Of a DNA stretch of 64,000 bases, positions 39,057 through 48,362 are shown piece by piece (positions within the stretch are counted from its first letter, which is position 1; each line of letters opens with the position of its first letter). A model generated the notes under the pieces. That model worked only from the letters and a program-made list of their open reading frames with translations, made no database searches and was not told the DNA's origin. The position numbers were made by a program, and so were the translations under genes. This DNA is from Rebecca billardiae RCC1528 (taxonomy: Eukaryota > Haptophyta), in assembly GCA_965240325.2 (NCBI GenBank), contig OZ251244.1:372001-436000 (forward strand), read 5' to 3'.

Positions 39057-39949
39057 TATTGGGATTACCGCAAGCTCCGAGCGTCTCGAGCCCTGCTAAA
39101 AGCTCACCGCGCACGACAGGACGGACGCCACCGCGAGGATCACATGCCTCGCGATCTCATCAGCTCTCAAGCCTCTGAACCTGGCCCTTATTTCCGGCGC
39201 TCTTGCGCCGGGCCAAAACAGCGATCGAGCTCCGATCGCTCCTGGGCTCGGGGCGGTAGTATCATCGCCGTGCCGACTTACCCAGATTTTGCCGCGATCA
39301 GCCAATCGGCGATCGCACCGTCCGTCCTGTTGCCGCTCAACTTTGTACCACTGCTTCTCGTCCATGTCCGGTGCTGCTCACCTGCTTTCCTTGGACAAAT
39401 CCAGTGTACCAGCATGACGCCCGCGCTGCTCCGCGCTGCTCCGCGCTGCTCCGCGCTGCTCCGCGCTGCTCCGCGCTGCTCCGCGCGCTCCGCGCTGCTC
39501 CGCGCTGCTCCGCGCTGCTCCGCGCTGCTCCGCGCTGCTCCGCGCTGCTCCGCGCTGCTCCGCGCTGCTCCGCGCTGCTCCGCGCTGCTCCGCGCTGGCG
39601 CGCTGCTCCGCGCTGCTCCGCGCGCCCCGCGCTGCTCCGCGCTCCCGCGCCGCTGCGCCCGCGCTGCTCCGCGCTCGCGCGTCTGCTGCCGCGCGCGTCC
39701 TGGACGCGCGCGCTGCCAGCCACTGCTCCGCAGCAGCTGCTGCCGCCGGCCCGCCTGATGCGGCGCCAGCCCTGACACCCCAGCGGCAACGCCATCTGCT
39801 GAGATGCGTGCCCCAGACTGTGCCAGTTCATCCGCACTGCTGCTCTGCAGCAGCTGCGCCGCCGGTCTGCCTGCTGCAGCACCGGCCCTGACTCACCGCC
39901 GGCGACGCCATCTGCTGAGATGCGCGCCCCTGGCCTCGTCAGCTCAACA
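39057..39949 (-). repeat. 5' LTR (893 bp)
   Basis: Direct copy of 35062-35946, with a decamer array of slightly different length and an extra GGCGCGCTG interruption near 39597. Confidence 0.85.
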
Positions 39950-39996
39950 TATATATAGTTAATATATATATTAACTATAGTCAATCCGATCTAGCG

Positions 39997-40516
39997 AAGC
40001 TGAACGGCGCGGCTCGTAGTCGTATTGGGTTTTCGACGGAATCTTACCTGTAAAGAGTGTTTCCAATAGTGTCCGCCACGCCGCCAACAGTGTCCGCCAC
40101 GCCGCCGCCGTGAAGAAGGTAAGCGGAGCTTACCTTCTTCACGGCGGCGGCGTGGCGGACACTATTGGAAACACTCTTTACAGGTAAGATTCCGTCGGAA
40201 ACCCAATACGAGCCGCGCCGTTCTCCTTATACCTTCTTCACGGCGGCGGCGTGGCGGACACTATTGGAAACACGCTTCACAGGTAAGATTCCGTCGGAAA
40301 CCCATACCAGCCGCGCCGTTTACGGCCTACCGGAAAGTATTCACAGCCGCTCAGAAGTCCTAGTCTCAAAAATGACCCGAAGCCCCAGAAGGCGCCGCGT
40401 GAATAGTGCAATGCGACCAGGTGGGTACAGCTCTTCTTAAGGGAAACGGTTCGGTGCTCGCCGTCTCGCCTTAAGTCGAAATGTCCGAATCCCGGTGGCT
40501 GAAAATCCACCAGGTA
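39997..40516 (+). repeat. array block H2
   Basis: Second copy of the palindromic H block, with single-base differences from H1 and a short GTC insertion (CTCGTAGTCGTATTGGG). Confidence 0.85.
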
Positions 40517-40605
40517 CCCGACTCCCTGGAGGGCGAGGGCGGCTTAATATAGTTAATATATATATAGTTAATATATATATTAACTATAGTCAATCCGATC
40601 TAGCG

Positions 40606-40852
40606 AGACACGTACAACCTCGACTACCAGTACCCGCTCTCGCCGTACCACGCGTTCCTCATCGCCGTCTCGGTCGCGGATTGGTGACGCTGGTGACGCA
40701 CGGTCTAATGCAGGACGCAGGAGTGACCCGGACCGCAGATTGGCCCGCCTTAGTTGCCCCTTAAACTTTAAAGGCCCCTACTTAGGCTTATTAGTAACGC
40801 GGCCGCCGCAATAATAAATACAATATGTATACTAGTTATTAATCAAGAATTA
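40606..40852 (+). pseudogene. array block T3: duplicated tubby 3' end
   Basis: Same content as T2, including the last 26 tubby codons and stop. Confidence 0.85.
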
Positions 40853-40954
40853 CCCGACTCCCTGGAGGGCGAGGGCGGCTTAATATAGACTATAGTTAAT
40901 AATAATATATATATAGTTAATATATATATTAACTATAGTCAATCCGATCTAGCG

Positions 40955-41474
40955 AAGCTGAACGGCGCGGCTCGTAGTCGTATTGGGTTTTCGACGGAAT
41001 CTTACCTGTAAAGAGTGTTTCCAATAGTGTCCGCCACGCCGCCAACAGTGTCCGCCACGCCGCCGCCGTGAAGAAGGTAAGCGGAGCTTACCTTCTTCAC
41101 GGCGGCGGCGTGGCGGACACTATTGGAAACACTCTTTACAGGTAAGATTCCGTCGGAAACCCAATACGAGCCGCGCCGTTCTCCTTATACCTTCTTCACG
41201 GCGGCGGCGTGGCGGACACTATTGGAAACACGCTTCACAGGTAAGATTCCGTCGGAAACCCATACCAGCCGCGCCGTTTGCGGCCTACCGGAAAGTATTC
41301 ACAGCCGCTCAGAAGTCCTAGTCTCAAAAATGACCCGAAGCCCCAGAAGGCGCCGCGTGAATAGTGCAATGCGACCAGGTGGGTACAGCTCTTCTTAAGG
41401 GAAACGGTTCGGTGCTCGCCGTCTCGCCTTAAGTCGAAATGTCCGAATCCCGGTGGCTGAAAATCCACCAGGTA
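40955..41474 (+). repeat. array block H3
   Basis: Third copy of H, nearly identical to H2. Confidence 0.85.
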
Positions 41475-41573
41475 CCCGACTCCCTGGAGGGCGAGGGCGG
41501 CTTAATATAGTTAATATATATATATATATATATAGTTAATATATATATTAACTATAGTCAATCCGATCTAGCG

Positions 41574-41820
41574 AGACACGTACAACCTCGACTACCAGTA
41601 CCCGCTCTCGCCGTACCACGCGTTCCTCATCGCCGTCTCGGTCGCGGATTGGTGACGCTGGTGACGTACGGTCTAATGCAGGACGCAGGAGTGACCCGCG
41701 GACCGCAGATTGGCCCGCCTTAGTTGCCCCTTAAACTTTAAAGGCCCCTACTTAGGCTTATTAGTAACGCGGCCGCCGCAATAATAAATACAATATGTAT
41801 ACTAGTTATTTCAAGAATGA
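41574..41820 (+). pseudogene. array block T4: duplicated tubby 3' end
   Basis: Last T copy, with a few private changes (GTGACCCGCGGACC, TTATTTCAAGAATG). It is followed by the final spacer (41821-41925), after which unique sequence resumes. Confidence 0.85.
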
Positions 41821-42082
41821 CCCGACTCCCTGGAGGGCGAGGGCGGCTTAATATATACTATATATATAGTTAATAATATATATAGTTAATATATATATAT
41901 TAACTATAGTCAATCCGATCTAGCGTGACTCTGAAGCCGCCGCATCACACTCACTGTCACACTGCATAACTCCGGGGCCACCGTCGGCTGCCAGCCTGAC
42001 TGAGCGGCCTGCGAGCCCGGTGCCAGCAAGGGTCACGCCGTCCGCGGAATTCAGCACTCGGGCTCGCTGTGCGTCTGGGATG

Positions 42083-42706
42083 TCACGCGTTGCTTGGTGC
42101 TCGCTCATCGCCAGTGCCAGACTTCGCAACCGATCCTGCCCGCGAGCTCCCACGAGACCTCGCACTCGCGGCCCCACTCTTGCCTTTCATCGCATCCCGC
42201 TGGCGCTTGATGTCCTCGCGTGCTGCGCGCTCGGCCTCGATGCTTGCTCGGAGCTGCTTCTCGTAATCTTTCAGCAACTGCACCTCGGGCTTCGCTTTAT
42301 CAGCTGACTGCTTCTGCATCACAATCGGCGCGTCGTCACGCAGCAGGTTCGCCGTGGGCTGCCCGTACAGGCCGACGTCGATCGTCGGCCGCCTCGGGTT
42401 GAGGTACGTCCCGCCCGCCTTCCACGCCTCGTGCGCCACGTCCTCGCGCACCATCATCTCCTTGAGGAAGGAGGAGTTGCGGTTGTTGTACGGGATGTGC
42501 GCGACGCCCGGGTAGTACCGGTTGACGTGCTCCTGCGGGTCCATTGGCCCGTCACGCGGTGCGTCGAGCGCCGCTAACTGGCCGCGCCCGAGGGCGATGG
42601 GGTGAACCTGGCTGTCGAAACGACAGCCGGACCCGAAGAAACCGTCAGAAAGAAAAGAAATCGTCGCCCGCCGGCCGCCGCGTCTCCGCGAAAATGGAAA
42701 AATCAT
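42083..42706 (-). CDS. conserved-looking coiled-coil protein of unknown function
   Basis: 207 aa from the ATG at 42706, or 153 aa from an internal ATG at 42544 (MDPQEHVNRYYPGVAHIPYN). The shorter form is likelier because the extra N-terminus is Arg/Gly-rich and featureless. Residues 55-130 form a compact motif-rich domain (FLKEMMVREDVAHEAWKAGG, LNPRRPTIDVGLYGQP). A charged coiled coil follows (LLKDYEKQLRASIEAERAAR), then a Ser/Arg/Gly tail. Small proteins of this style are common among flagellar and basal-body components, but I do not recognise the family. It lies 157 bp beyond the end of the T/S/H array, transcribed towards it. Confidence 0.65.
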   Translation of the reverse strand: MIFPFSRRRGGRRATISFLSDGFFGSGCRFDSQVHPIALGRGQLAALDAPRDGPMDPQEHVNRYYPGVAHIPYNNRNSSFLKEMMVREDVAHEAWKAGGTYLNPRRPTIDVGLYGQPTANLLRDDAPIVMQKQSADKAKPEVQLLKDYEKQLRASIEAERAAREDIKRQRDAMKGKSGAASARSRGSSRAGSVAKSGTGDERAPSNA

Positions 42707-43762
42707 CGGGAGCGTTCTTTATTTAGCACCAACAGTCCAACTCCGCCAAGGCGCCAACAGCTCGACGGGTGAGGGGGCACATGCACGACGCTACCCTAGC
42801 CTTTCGTTCGATCTGGACAGTAGCTGACCCGTGATAGACGACTGCAAGCCCACGAAGGCAGCAGTCGTGTGATTGTGGAACATGTTCACTGCGAGTGCGA
42901 CGCGGCGCGAGTCGGTCCGATTGCATCGGATCGACAACTGAATCCGGCGGCGCGGGCAGTGTCACTCCGCCGAGGCGTTCCACACGGCTAATACGGCCTG
43001 AGAACGCGACGTGCGCCCAGATAAGGAAGTCTGACGAGCAGAGCCAGTCCATTCGGTCGCGTCCGTGCCAGACTATAAGCTGAGTGAGGAGCACGATAAA
43101 ACGGGCCAACTACTACAGTCGAGGAGCTCCGCCCCGGGTCGCCGGCAAGTTGACCGCAGCGTAAGAGTAGGCCTATCTGACTGCCTGCGCGGAGAAATGG
43201 GGGCCTTCGCCGGCTCACACTTGACGCTCATCTCCGCAGTCCGCACCTGGCCTAGTCCGCAAGGCAAGCTTTATTCTCTACGCCCGCCCGAGTGCCCGAG
43301 CCGCCGTTGTTGCCAGATGGACACTGACAACAAATCGGCACCAACGGTGCGGACGTTCCGCCCTGACGAGTGCCAACTGCCAACAAGAGCGGTCACCACC
43401 CGCGTGCAATCGCCGATGCGCAGCACCATGGAGCGGGTCACGCATCCAAGTGCGCGACGAGCCCACGTCGGCGCGGTGGTCACGGGCGGATACAGGTCGT
43501 CGTCGTAAATATGACTGATACTAATACTACGACAATATTTTGAAGACGTCTCGAATGATCCAAACACCGCTTGTAGAGCGATCTGGGCCCAGATTGCTCT
43601 GCAATTGCACCGCATCGCGTACCATCCCCAGCAAAGGAGTACCGGCTTATGCGTGTAAAATGCGATCGAGATTCGATATCGAAAGAGCTTCCATTATTGA
43701 ACGGGCGCGCAACTTGACGACGCGATCTATCAAAAGTGCGCGAAACTTTTACGATAGCTAGT
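42707..43762. other. divergent intergenic region, nothing recognised
   Basis: About 1.05 kb of lower-GC sequence between divergent genes. There is no convincing coding frame or repeat. It is probably the upstream region of both neighbours. Confidence 0.5.
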
Positions 43763-46700
43763 ATGCTGGTATCGTCGTTCGGACGTGAGCAGATCCTCGG
43801 TCGCTTCGAGGGTGGGGCGATGACCTCACCAACGCCTGCTGCGCGCGCGGCGGGCGCTAAACGCAGCGCCGTGCAGCCCGAGCCTGCCGACGACTTGGAG
43901 GCGTCTACGGCCGATGACATTCGCACAGCCACTATCACCGCCTGGGGCGCCATCGCGCCGGCGCGCCTCGAGGCGGCGTATTGCGCGCGCGCGTCGCGGC
44001 CGCAGCTGCACGCCGGACTGCAGCAGCTTGCGGCCGCGCTCTCGGCGGCTTTCCTCGTGCTCGTGGCGTTCGCCGCGGCGGAGCTGCGTACGTCGGGCGT
44101 GCTTCCTCTGGCCGCCTCGCTCTTCCTGCTCTGCGTCGCCGCAGCGAGTTGGGTGTACGCCATCGTCGCGCAGCGCGTCGGCACACTCCCTCTCGCCGCG
44201 AGCGAAGCGTGCGTGTCGATGCTCGTGGTGAGCGTGGTGTGCGCGCTGTTCGCGCTGGAGTACGCGTGGCAGTCGGCGACCCTCGCACACCCGCCCGCCG
44301 CCGCGCCCGGCGCCACGCTCCAGCCCTCCGCCAAGGCGCTCTGCATCGGTCTGCTGTTTCTGCTGCTGCCCTGTGCGACGCGCGTGCGGCCGGCGCTGTG
44401 CGCGGCGGCCGGGGGCGGGGCCGTGCTGCTGGGGACGGTGGCGCGGCTCGTGCTCTCGCCCGCCGAGCTGATCCCCGGGCGTGGCGCCGAGGTCGCGCTG
44501 CACGCCATCATCGTCGCCGCGGCCGTGCACGCGTGCGTGCGCGCGGCCGCGAACGACCGCGAGCGCTGGCTGCTGCACGCGCAGCTGGCGGAGTCGGAGC
44601 GCCGGCTCAGCGCGGGCTCGCCGGCGGGGTCGCCGACGACGACGGTCGCGCGTGCCTCTGGTGGCGCGCCCGCCGTCGACGCCACGCGCCCCGCCGCGCA
44701 CGCGCGTGACACGCAGCGCGCGCGGCACGAGGCGGTGCTCCGCGTCGCCGTGCACGACCTGCGCGACCCACTGCTGTCCTCGGCCGCGCTCGTCGCCTCG
44801 CTGCGCGCGCTGCCGTCGAGCACGGCGCTGAGCCACCCGACGGTGGACCTCTCGCTCGACGCGATCGCATGTGCGCGCGCGCGCGCGCGGACACCGCGCC
44901 CGGCGCGCGGGCAGCGCAGTGGCGCGAGCGCGCCCGGTGCGCTGACTCGCCCCTCCCTGGCCCGGCATGCCGCCGGCCGCGGCGGCGCGCGCACCGTGCC
45001 GCGGCGCGCGCAGCGTGCATGCATCTCGTGGAGGGTGCGGTGAGCGACCTGCTCGACGCGGAGCGCGTGGGGCAGCACGGCGTCAAGCTCGAGCTCGACA
45101 CCGCCCTCCGCTTCCCGCACCTCCTCGACCTGATCGAGACGGCCTTCTCAGCGGCCGCGCAGCTGCGGCGCGTCGAGCTGGCCATCACGCCGCCGAGTGC
45201 GGAGCTGGCCGGGAGGGTGTTCGAGGCGGACTACGCGCAGCTGCAGCAGAGCGTCGCGGCGTGCGTCGCCACGGCGGTGCGTGCGCGTCGCCCCAGCCGA
45301 CCAGCACGCGCGCGCGCCGTGCGCCCGCCCGTCGCGTGCACCCGAGCGCGCGCCGCGCGCGGCCACTCGCCGTCAGGCACGCCACTGCTCAGCGTGCACA
45401 GCACTCTCACACACTCGGCGCCGCCGTGCCTCTGCGCCGCCGCCGCCGCCGCCGCCGCGCGCAGGTGGAGCTCGCGGACGTGGGCGCCTGTGTGAGCGTG
45501 AGCGCCGTGCTCGTCGACGACACGCCCGCGGCGGCCGCCGACGCCCTCGGCGGCAGCAGCAGCCGCGCAGACGGTCAGGCTTCCGAAAACGGGCCGGGCG
45601 CGGCGGAGGGCGAGGCTGCGGCGGACGGCGCGGCGGACGGCGCGCGCTCGGCGCCGGGCGGCGCGCAGGCCGTGCTGCTACGGGTGCAGACGGAGTCGTC
45701 GGCAGTTGGCGTGGAGGACGAAGTGAGCCTGAACACGTCGGAACCGTCTAGCTCCGGCGCGCAGCGCATCTCCGCGCTGCGCGCCGCCTCGCTCCGCCTG
45801 CCCGCCGCGCGCGCCGTGCTCGCAGCCCACAACGGCTCCACGGTGCGAGCGCGCATCACGCTCAAGCCACCGGCCGCCAACGCGCGCGCGGCGGCGGCGG
45901 CGGCGATGTTCGACCAGCAGATGCTGAGCGGCGGTGGAGCGGAAGGCGGGGCCCCCGTCCGTGCGTCGCTGGAGCTGTGGCTGCGGCTCGCCCCCGCCAA
46001 GGATCAGGGCACCGAGCGGCGCGCGCCACCGCCGCAGGAGCTGAGTCTGCTGCGCAGGGGCGTCAGCAGAATGGTCACCCCGCCGCCGCCACCGAGTCAC
46101 ATCGAGCCAGCAGGGGCAGCGGACGCGCGGCCGAGCGCGGCGGGTGGCACGTGCCGCGGCGGCGGCTTGCGCGCGTCGTCGGGCGGGACAGAGGAGGGGC
46201 TGCTCACCCGCGCCACCTCCGCGCCCGCGATGCCCCACCGCGCCGCCCTCCTCGGCCTCGACCCAAAGGTGGCGGGCGCGGTCGAGGCGCGCGCGCGCGG
46301 CCGGCTCGCGTCTGCGCTGCGCGCGCTGTCCGCGTCCAACACGGAGCGGCTGCAGGCGAGCGCGGCGCTCGAGCGCGCACGCGCGGACGCCGCCGTGCCC
46401 GCCGACACGCCCCCGGGCACGCCGCCGCGCGCCGCCTTCGCCTGCCTCCACGCCGAGGACGACGCCCTGCTCCGGCTGGCGCTGCCGGGGCAAACGTTTG
46501 AACGCGTGGGCGGCGCGAGTTACGAGCAGGTGGTCGACGGGAAGCAAGCCCTGCTCAGGCTGCTCGGGCGCGAGGGCGAGGGGAGGCCCGCGTTCGCGCT
46601 GGCGGTGCTCGACCAGCACATGCCCGTGATGGACGGCGCGACCTGCGCCGCCGAGATGCGCGCCCTCGGCTTCGCCGGCATGATCATCGGCATGTCAAGC

Positions 46701-46958
46701 GAGCCGCCAGGCTCGGCCTCGCGCCGCGCGTTTGAAAAGTCCGGGCTGGACGAGTGCGTGGACAAGGACTGGGTCGGGCTGCTCCGGCTGCTCGACGTGC
46801 TGCACGCGCTCGCCGCCGGCGTGAACCCGCGCAAGCCGCGCAGGAGCCGCCCGGTGGGGCCGTCGCAGCCGCCCGCGTGCGCGCGGCCGGACATGTTCGA
46901 GGTGGCGGCGGCCAAGCGCGCCTTCGACGAGGCGGCGGCGGCCGGCAAGTTCAGATGA
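43763..46958 (+). CDS. hybrid histidine kinase-like membrane protein with receiver domain
   Basis: Exons 43763-44870, 45014-45276 and 45465-46958 (GT-AG, 143 and 188 bp) give 954 aa. About six hydrophobic segments span residues 80-260. A short helical linker leads to the dimerisation/H-box (RVAVHDLRDPLL, His331). The region after the first splice resembles a histidine-kinase ATPase N-box area (YAQLQQSVAACVATAVELAD), but I do not see clear G boxes; the ATPase is diverged and interrupted by Ala/Gly/Ser-rich stretches. The C-terminus is a receiver domain with an acidic pair (HAEDD), phospho-acceptor Asp840 (VLDQHMPVMDG), a Ser in MSSE and a Lys in VDKDW. Phosphorelay signalling at a membrane is inferred. 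Start: first ATG (43763); the ATG at 43820 is equally possible. Confidence 0.75.
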
Positions 46959-47668
46959 CATGTCTCAGTCGTGTGCGCATGCATGATTTGCATCTGATTC
47001 ATCTGGACTCGCAGGCGCTGGTCCACTGACCGAGTGTCCGAAGAGTGCGATGCTGTGATTAGCAGTCATTAATACTAATACTAAATAATACATATAATAT
47101 ATATACGATGACTGACGGGCGACGCGCGTTGCCAGCGCAGAATGACGGCTGCTATATAAATAACGGGTCGTATATAGTCACAGTGAATGATACAGCGTGA
47201 TTGATGGCCGCGCCCGCCGTGCGAATCAACCGCGTAGTGTTTCGCTGATGATCGGACCGCAACGACGACACATCTGACTCGAATCTGAGTTTGACATCAG
47301 CGTGCGCCGCCCTGACGCGGTCCGTGTCGTCGGATCGCGAGTCGCTGCCGCCGCACGAACATATCGTCGAGCAGCGGCACCACGCCACGCCGTGTACGAG
47401 CCATTGCCCACGCACGCACGACTCGCGTGGTCGTCCTTGTCCGCTTGACCCGCCGAGCGCGTCTCCGACGACCGAGTGGCAGCGACCGCGCCGCTCCCGA
47501 CTCCCGCGCTGCCGCGCTGCCGCGCTGCCGCGCTGCCGCGCTGCCGCGCTGCCGCTGCCTGCGGTGTGCGACCGTTGTCCAAGCGACGCAGCGAGGCTGC
47601 TGCAGAGCCGCTGCCTGCGCACGCCCCCGTGCCCGCGTGCGCGCTCAAACGGGCACGCGGCAGGCCGG
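46959..47668. other. convergent intergenic region
   Basis: About 0.7 kb between convergent genes. It contains AT-rich patches around 47070-47110 and a minisatellite (listed). No gene was seen. Confidence 0.5.
47508..47553. repeat. GCTGCCGC minisatellite
   Basis: Five to six tandem copies of the octamer GCTGCCGC. Confidence 0.8.
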
Positions 47669-48316
47669 CTAGCTCTCTTGTTGCGCCTCCTCCTCCTCCT
47701 CCTCCACGCCGCGCAGGTAGAGCACGTTGTTACATCTGCGCGCGGCGCGGGCGGCGCGCGGGGCGGCACGCGACGCGGCGCACATGGCCGTGCGCGGTTG
47801 AGTGGCCGCGGCGCGAGGGCACGGTGCCGTGGCGAGCGCGGGGCCCGCGCGGTGGCTCGCACGGCGCACACCTGATGAGCACCTCGCCCAGGTTGCCGGC
47901 AAACTGCCCGTCGATCCATTCCTCTGCACTCGCCAGCTGCGGGGGCGTGCAGAACGGCGAGCACGCGGGCGGATGTGGCGGCCGGCCGGTACGAGCGTGA
48001 GCGCGTGGGCGTGCACGCGCGCGCGACGGTCTGGGCGGAGCGATCGCATCGACTCGCGCGCGGGCGCGCGCGCCTGCAAGTTCATGTACGAGTCCACTGA
48101 CACGAGGTACCCTGCACAAGCACGCGTTGCGCACGGGCGCGCACGCACCCAGGCGCGCGTGAGGGCACAGCCCGGCCTGTGGCGCGCCGAGAGGGCGCGG
48201 GGCGTGAGCCGCGGGGCACCTTTGTACTCCATCCCCCACTTCAGCTTGCAGATCACGGGCTTGCCCGTCAAGTCTGCGAGGAAGGGCTTAGGGTTCACCG
48301 GCACGAGCGACGACAT
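47669..48316 (-). CDS. SNRPF: small nuclear ribonucleoprotein F (SmF)
   Basis: Four exons on the minus strand: 48316-48220, 48111-48074, 47936-47872, 47735-47669, giving 88 aa, close to the usual 86. SmF is a core Sm-ring protein of U1, U2, U4 and U5 snRNPs. The whole family sequence is recovered: [34 protein letters not shown] (Sm1), [15 protein letters not shown] and [11 protein letters not shown] (Sm2), then a Glu-rich tail ([13 protein letters not shown]). Three introns interrupt only 267 coding bases. The middle one (48073-47937) begins GC after CAG and ends CAG, so it is a GC-AG intron. The start codon lies 46 bp from the ATG of the divergent phosphatase gene. Confidence 0.95.
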   Translation of the reverse strand: MSSLVPVNPKPFLADLTGKPVICKLKWGMEYKGAPRLTPRALSARHRPGCALTRAWVRARPCATRACAGYLVSVDSYMNLQARAPARESMRSLRPDRRARVHAHALTLVPAGRHIRPRARRSARPRSWRVQRNGSTGSLPATWARCSSGVRRASHRAGPALATAPCPRAAATQPRTAMCAASRAAPRAARAARRCNNVLYLRGVEEEEEEAQQES

Positions 48317-48362
48317 GACGAGACGCTCGACTGCGGGCCGACCGCGTGGAGAGAGGTACACG
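48317..48362. promoter_or_regulatory. candidate bidirectional promoter, SmF/phosphatase
   Basis: Only 46 bp separate the divergent ATGs. If the phosphatase starts at its second ATG (48429) the gap is 112 bp. Both genes must share promoter sequence or initiate within each other's 5' region. Confidence 0.4.

Larger units (their letters stand above)
35062..39949 (-). mobile_element. copia-like LTR retrotransposon, non-autonomous
   Basis: Two long direct repeats, 35062-35946 and 39057-39949, flank a 3.1-kb interior. The minus strand is the sense strand: the 3' LTR (left) is preceded by a polypurine tract, GAGGGGGGG (complement of 35947-35955), and RNase H remnants lie next to it. LTRs begin TGTTGAGC in sense orientation. 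They are almost identical outside a variable decamer array, so insertion was recent. Comparison with the intact spacer at 40853-40954 shows a TATAT duplication on both sides. The interior is far too short for full gag-pol and is filled with GC-rich repeats. I found no integrase or reverse transcriptase. Confidence 0.85.
33804..41925 (+). repeat. modular T/S/H repeat array beginning in the tubby 3' end
   Basis: Order T1 33804-34052, S1 -34153, H1 34154-34667, S2 -34754, T2 34755-35001, S3 (split by an LTR element; 35002-35061 and 39950-39996), H2 39997-40516, S4 -40605, T3 40606-40852, S5 -40954, H3 40955-41474, S6 -41573, T4 41574-41820, S7 -41925. T is the end of the tubby gene plus 3' flank. 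H is a 514-520 bp palindromic block. S always starts CCCGACTCCCTGGAGGGCGA, has an AT-rich palindromic core (TAGTTAATATATATATTAAC) of variable length and ends GTCAATCCGATCTAGCG. Copies differ by only a few bases. Confidence 0.9.

Noticed and set aside
47802-48362. N-terminal extension of the phosphatase frame
   Set aside because: It overlaps the SmF gene on the other strand and lacks an ATG; the first ATG in the phosphatase direction is at 48363.
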